Assembly (NCBI RefSeq): GCF_047948215.1
Contig: NC_134455.1
Location: 161,740,575 to 161,804,574, forward strand
Source: Lycorma delicatula
Taxonomy: Eukaryota; Arthropoda; Insecta; Hemiptera; Fulgoridae
Direction: 5' to 3'
Length of the DNA: 64,000 nt
This document shows, piece by piece, positions 59,499 through 64,000 of the stretch. The translations under genes and the position numbers were made by a program. The notes under the pieces are model-generated. The model saw only the letters and a program-made list of their open reading frames with translations. It was not told where the DNA came from and made no database searches. Position 1 is the stretch's first letter; each line of letters opens with the position of its first letter.

Positions 59499-59529
59499 TC
59501 TCTCTCTCTCTCTCTCTCTCCCTCTCTCT

Positions 59530-59574
<45 letters not shown>

Positions 59575-59597
59575 TGTGTGTGTGTGTGTGTGTGTGT
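59499..59597. repeat. Compound microsatellite (TC)n-(TG)n
   Basis: TC units about 59499-59533, TG units about 59533-59597, with single interruptions. Similar in make-up to 17243-17327. Confidence 0.95.
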
Positions 59598-61139
59598 AGA
59601 AAAATTAGATTCAGTGTGTGAATATTCTTTCTCGAAACATACATATAATAATTATGAAATACTCTATGCTTATAAAGTTTCATATTGAACTTGAAATTAA
59701 TAAAAGAAAAATAGATCTTATGTGAATAAAATTCGTTTAATAATAAAAGATGAATCCTTTAAAGTTGTTTACTGTGGTACACAATAAAAGGAAAATAAAA
59801 AGAAACAAAGTAAAAAGAACGAACGGTTATTAAAAGAAGTCATTTCATTGTTAAACTAAAATAAAGAGATGAAACTGTATTGTTACATTTAATCTGTATT
59901 CCGGTAAAAACACCCTCCTTTTTCCCCATTTTTCTTTGATGTCCCAAAACAATGAACAGATAAAAAAAATTATATATTCATATTTTTATTTTTGCAATAA
60001 TAAAATTATTAAATTAAATTACATATATTTTCATACGTTATTATTATACTGCATTCTAGCAGAAAAATAAATTCAATATATATATATATATATATACACA
60101 CTATCTACTTTATTTTTCCTGTTACGGTTTTCGTAGTACTTCTTAAAAAAACTAGTTCTAAAATATTCAAAACCCATCATTTCGCAATTTAAATATTAAG
60201 GTTTTCTTTTTTTATAATTTAAAAAGAAGTTTAAAAAAACATTAAAAAATTTAATTATGTGTTTATAATCACTGATTTATTTAAAAAAAATTAATACTGA
60301 ACATACAATTTAATGGGGATACGATAAGACAGCATTTAACAGATAAGATAAGAAAAGATAGGGTGGGAAAAAAGATAATACAGCAAAAATTGTTGGTAAA
60401 ATAAAATAAATCGATATTATAAAATTAAATACATAATAGAACTCTACGATTCTGCAAATCGCGGATTTAATTGAACATAGATTTACATTTTCCCAGATTA
60501 TCACTAATGATAGGGTGTTTCTTTGTTTTAAATTTTATATTGGTTCCGGTATAGAACACTTTTAAAACTAGCAGGAGCAAAGAAACCGTTGAAAGAAAAT
60601 ATTCCAGGAAAAATTGAATTAAAATGTGATTTTTTTAATTATAAACGTGATCAATGAAAGAACAAACGCAGTACTATGCAATGAAATAAAACTCTTTCAA
60701 TCTTTGTTATTTAATTTGAAAATTTATTTATAAACAACAAAGAAAATTAGGAGTTTATTTTTTAGATAGTTTATCATTGTACTTAAATTAGGATTTGTAA
60801 ACTGAGTTTAATTTTTATAATAATATAAAAGTAATAGACGTAGAATATTTTTAATATTTTATGTTAAATTCTGATTTTTCATTCCATTCTGATGTTCACA
60901 GCTTTAGAACATCTTTAATAATCACTGGAGAACAAAAAAAAAAATATTTTTTTTGTCTCACAAGAAAAATATGTGATTCTGTTAGTGTTTTTCTCACGAT
61001 ATCAATTACGATATCAGTTTTTCCGCAAGGTTTCCTAGAGACAGGAATTTATAATTTCAAATATATTAACACCTTCTGCATTCTTAACTACACAATATTC
61101 AAACATTTGACTCGCCTAGAAAGTAAGAAATGAGAATTT
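59598..61139. other. AT-rich stretch without a supported gene
   Basis: Includes a short (TA)n at about 60077-60097. The frames at minus 60310-60504 and plus 60861-61133 lack motifs. Confidence 0.5.
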
Positions 61140-62290
61140 CTACTATATTTCGCTTGTGGAACATCTCACTTGATGGTCCAACAATAATAGGCCATCATAA
61201 TAGGCCATATAAGGAATCCATATGCCTTGATACCTCTTTTTCATGGCTGAAATCTCCTGATGAAAGTGTTCCCGTGCTTATCGGGTACTGCACCAAGATT
61301 TCCGGCAAGAAATCTAGGTGCGAGTGGAGGAAGTGTACTTTTAAGGACATACTACAATCCAAATTTTTATAAGATCGTTGACTTATAATATTATATCACG
61401 GTAATTTTCCGCCTTTAAATTTCCCAAAAACTTCTGAGTAACATTTCTGAATTCTTGTCAGGCTGCTTTCTCCAGTAGATTCAATAGTTCCTCAAACTTT
61501 TCATCATAGTGATCGTATTTGTGGACCCATAACTATTCTTCCCTTAATTTTTGCATCACTGATTTTAGGAGACTTCTGTTTTAAGTATATGAAACCAGGA
61601 GTATCGTTCATGGCCTTGATGAAATTCTTCATTAATCCTAGTTTGATATGTAACGGAAGTAGATACACAGTTTTAGGATTACACAATGGTCATGTTTCAC
61701 GTTTTTCTGTTCAGGAATGAGTTCTCATTAAGACCATTTTTTTCTAATGAAATTATTTTTTTCTGTCTCTACTATGTCATTCACACAAAAAAACAACAGC
61801 ACTTTGTGTAACCACGCTGCAGATCAAGAATAAGTGAAGTTACCTTCACCACAATCACCACAAATATTTCATTCATACACTGCATATTGAAGCTTTACCA
61901 ATATAAATTTAAAGTTTTCATATGTTTCTTTCATATTAGAGTGAGCCACAGGTATGATATGAATTTATTGCCATTATGCAGAAGCACAACTTTTAAACTA
62001 GAGGAATCTATGAACAAGCGCCATTCTGTTGGGTTATGTTCATTACAAAGTGTCTCCAAAAGAGATGTCATTACAAAACATTAAGCCATTTTCTTCCAAA
62101 AAATAGTCTTTAAATTGAGAATGACGATTACGATAAGCACATACCTTTGTATTCTTTTAAAGAAGATTCCATCCTTTTAGCCGGGAAGCAAGCATTACAG
62201 ACTGTTTTTTTGGACAACTTTAAATCTCGTATGAGATCGTTAAAATTTTTTTGAGTCAGTAAATGAGACTCAAATGAACTATTTTTTCAA
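61140..62290 (-). pseudogene. Relic of an unclassified repetitive arthropod protein family
   Basis: Minus-strand blocks in order: LTQKNFNDLIRDLKLSKKQS and LASRLKGWNLL (about 62265-62165); FCNDI; TSLLETLCNEHNPTEWRLFI, then DSSSLKVVLLHNGNKF (about 62075-61960); MCNPKTVYLLPLHIKLGLMK, NFIKAMNDTPGFIYLKQKSP and SDAKIKGRIVMGPQIRSL (61686-61504); CSMSLKVHFLHSHLDFLP (about 61360-61305); NLGAVPDKHG; FHQEISAMKKRYQGIW; MMAYYCWTIK; and DVPQAKYS (about 61150). I recognise this set as a family that recurs in arthropod genome annotations (HFLHSHLDFF, then SDEHGERFHQ), of transposon-like distribution, function unknown. Here it has about six frameshifts or stops. A 13-bp tandem duplication (TAATAGGCCAT) lies at about 61182-61208. 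Confidence 0.55.
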
Positions 62291-63459
62291 TGGTTATATC
62301 ACCAGAATATGTTTATTTTTCTTCCTTACTTCTATCAGATTCAGCTCTCTTCATATAAGGTCACATGTTCTGGAGGCTTTGGTATGAGCAATTCTTCGCA
62401 GTGTGGAACTAGTCTCATTGCAGATTGCAAGTTAAGGTACACCACTGTATGTTTTGATTATGACGTAATCCCTTTAATGTTTGTTAATCAGAAATAACAG
62501 TCAGAAGAGTGATATTGGGGTTCACTGCAAATCAAGAGATAGCAGATGGCATGTGGCGTGTGCCATTTTTCCGTGTAGTGAGAAGTCTAAAACATGATAA
62601 AGAACAGATATGTGGGGCCCAACTGTTTGGTCCCCGACGTTACACCCAAAATAAAATCCACTTTTTTACTAATGGAGTAAGGTTTCGCCTTTGGACTTGA
62701 ACGTCAGTTACCACATACATAACAAACATTGTTAGGATGATTTAAACAAACTCTAAGCATTTCGTAACTAACGATTAATTAAAAGAAATAAAGTTGCAAA
62801 TATGTAATACACAATACTCAGACATAAAAAGCACTCACAATGTTTTACTGGTTCACTACTATCTCACAACTGGTATCGTTCTGATGAATGTGTGCTACAC
62901 TAGATCACGTTTGTACTGTCTGACCTGCACAACAGTAGCAACGCTACCCTTTGAGTTAGCTCATTTGGATCCATCATATTTACAAAGCTCTAGGGGCTTT
63001 TACTTGACAATAGACAAATGGACGAAAAACCATTTAAAAATATTAAAATAAAATAAATAATTGTGGGTGATGGAGAAATTCCGAATAAATATTTGAAAAC
63101 AGGATAAAAAAACTTCATAAATACACTTATTGGTACTCGTGAGACAAAAATGTTGTTAACCAGTGTAATTGAAGTTCAGTTTAAAGAAAAGGAAATTAGG
63201 TATTCATCGTTACTGTTCATTACTTAATTTATAATATTCTCAGACTTATATTCTAACGCAAGTGCGTTTTCCATTATCAATTTACTTTGTTGTGTGCCAT
63301 ATTACTAGATTTAACATAGTTTGCTTATAATTTTAATTCTTCAATTTTGGATCGCAATATATTCTCAAAACCGAGATATGTTTTGTGCTTTGCATTGTTT
63401 GTAAGGAAAACATGAAACTTGATCGAACTGTACATACAATTTTTATATGCATATACATA
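62291..63459. other. Stretch upstream of the relic, no supported gene
   Basis: The plus frames 62309-62497, 62509-62700 and 62794-63051 have no motif. 62291-62720 may be the 5' part of the minus-strand relic. Confidence 0.4.
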
Positions 63460-64000
63460 CAGGGTGTCCCATATAAAACGCAACCCAACCTTATATTGGT
63501 AGGTATTGAAATAATAAAAAGGCATGTGTAAATGTAAATGTAATTTTTATTATTACCATCCATTACCTTACATTTAGAGTAAATGTTGGAAGTGGCCGCC
63601 ATCTTCTTGAATCCAAGCTTCATTTCTTTTTACAGCGTTTCTTGCAACTTTTTTCAATGTTTATGACTGGATATTTAATACAGCTTGTTCAATATTGACT
63701 TTCAATTGTTCGTGGTTTGTTGCTGTAGGCTTTTTCTTTGAGGTAACCCCGTAGAAAAAAATCCGCCGCAGTCAAATCTGGAGATCTTGGTGGCCACAAG
63801 CCTCGACCGATAACACGATTACCAAAGAATTCCTCGACGAAATCAGAAGTTGAACCTGCGTAGTGCGATGTCGCACCGTCATGTTGTAGCAAGCAATGTC
63901 TGTCTACCTCTTCCAAGAGTGCGATGAACTGAAATAAAATATCCTGATATCGTTCTGCATTAATGGTGTACTCGAAAAAAATAGGACCGATTATTTTCTT
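63460..64000 (-). mobile_element. Mariner-type transposon, 3' part, cut by window end
   Basis: A terminal-repeat-like end starts at 63460 (CAGGGTGTCCCATATAAAAC), preceded by TA at 63458-63459. The transposase lies on the minus strand and runs off the window. The other terminus is not in view. Confidence 0.8.
63574..64000 (-). pseudogene. Mariner-type transposase C-terminal part
   Basis: The minus strand from 64000 reads IIGPIFFEYTINAERYQDIL, FQFIALLEEVDRHC, LLQHDGATSHYAGSTSDFV (second catalytic Asp, QHDGA), FFGNRVIGRGLWPPRSPDLT (third Asp, SPDL) and AADFFLRGYLKEKAYSNKPR. A frameshift near TIE leads to EQLKVNIEQAVLNIQS, a stop, then KKVARNAVKRNEAWIQEDGG and HFQHLL before the final stop at 63574. 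It is much better preserved than the other transposases here, with one frameshift and one stop in the visible part. The first catalytic Asp lies beyond the window. Confidence 0.85.

Overview
The window is AT-rich (roughly 30% GC by eye) eukaryotic DNA with no intact conventional gene that I can support. The transposable elements and microsatellites point to an arthropod, most likely a hemipteran-type insect with a large, repeat-filled genome. These elements are R1-clade, jockey-type and other LINEs, a Penelope-like element, mariner and Tc1 elements and two tRNA-derived SINE families. The species inference rests on repeat character only. The stretch reads as intergenic or long-intron DNA built from many generations of decayed insertions.

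Layout. 1-10 kb: a SINE copy on the minus strand (954-1066); a jockey-type LINE end with its 5' part inverted (2812-3136); an R1-clade LINE relic with a zinc-knuckle ORF1 (5035-6475, + strand); and a second, larger R1-clade LINE on the minus strand (about 7485-10110). 14-18 kb: a full-length dead mariner (14187-15478), a possible spliced exon on the minus strand (15946-16141), a duplicated piece of the mariner end plus flank (17043-17206), and the first copy of an unclassified repeat of about 0.7 kb (17879-18568). 20-27 kb: a second SINE family, tandem repeats, and a Penelope-like element on the minus strand (25165-26486). That element has recognisable RT and GIY-YIG remnants, an internal (TA)n expansion and a terminal palindrome.

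27-47 kb is mostly featureless AT-rich sequence. It contains small ORF candidates (27216-27401, 43005-43310), a SINE with a perfect target-site duplication (32533-32697), LINE 3' debris (31262-31513), a (CA)n microsatellite of about 100 bp, two CpG-rich islets (34511-34690, 45540-45800) and a broken copy of the 0.7-kb repeat (42039-43852).

47-64 kb: a decayed LINE with endonuclease, linker, RT and C-terminal traces (47440-50300); a Tc1/mariner-superfamily element with unusually long terminal inverted repeats (51321-53967) and a SINE inserted in its third catalytic motif; a decayed minus-strand ORF region opening with a 2A-like motif (55500-57675); a Tc1 relic (58330-59090); a relic of an unclassified repetitive arthropod protein family (61140-62290); and a fresher mariner-type transposase cut by the window end (63460-64000).

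The elements do not form a host pathway. Their interactions are insertional: SINE into transposon, microsatellite growth inside an RT, duplication of transposon ends, and a probable twin-priming inversion. Because the coding calls come from translating short degenerate stretches by eye, exact element borders are approximate unless a target-site duplication or inverted repeat is cited.
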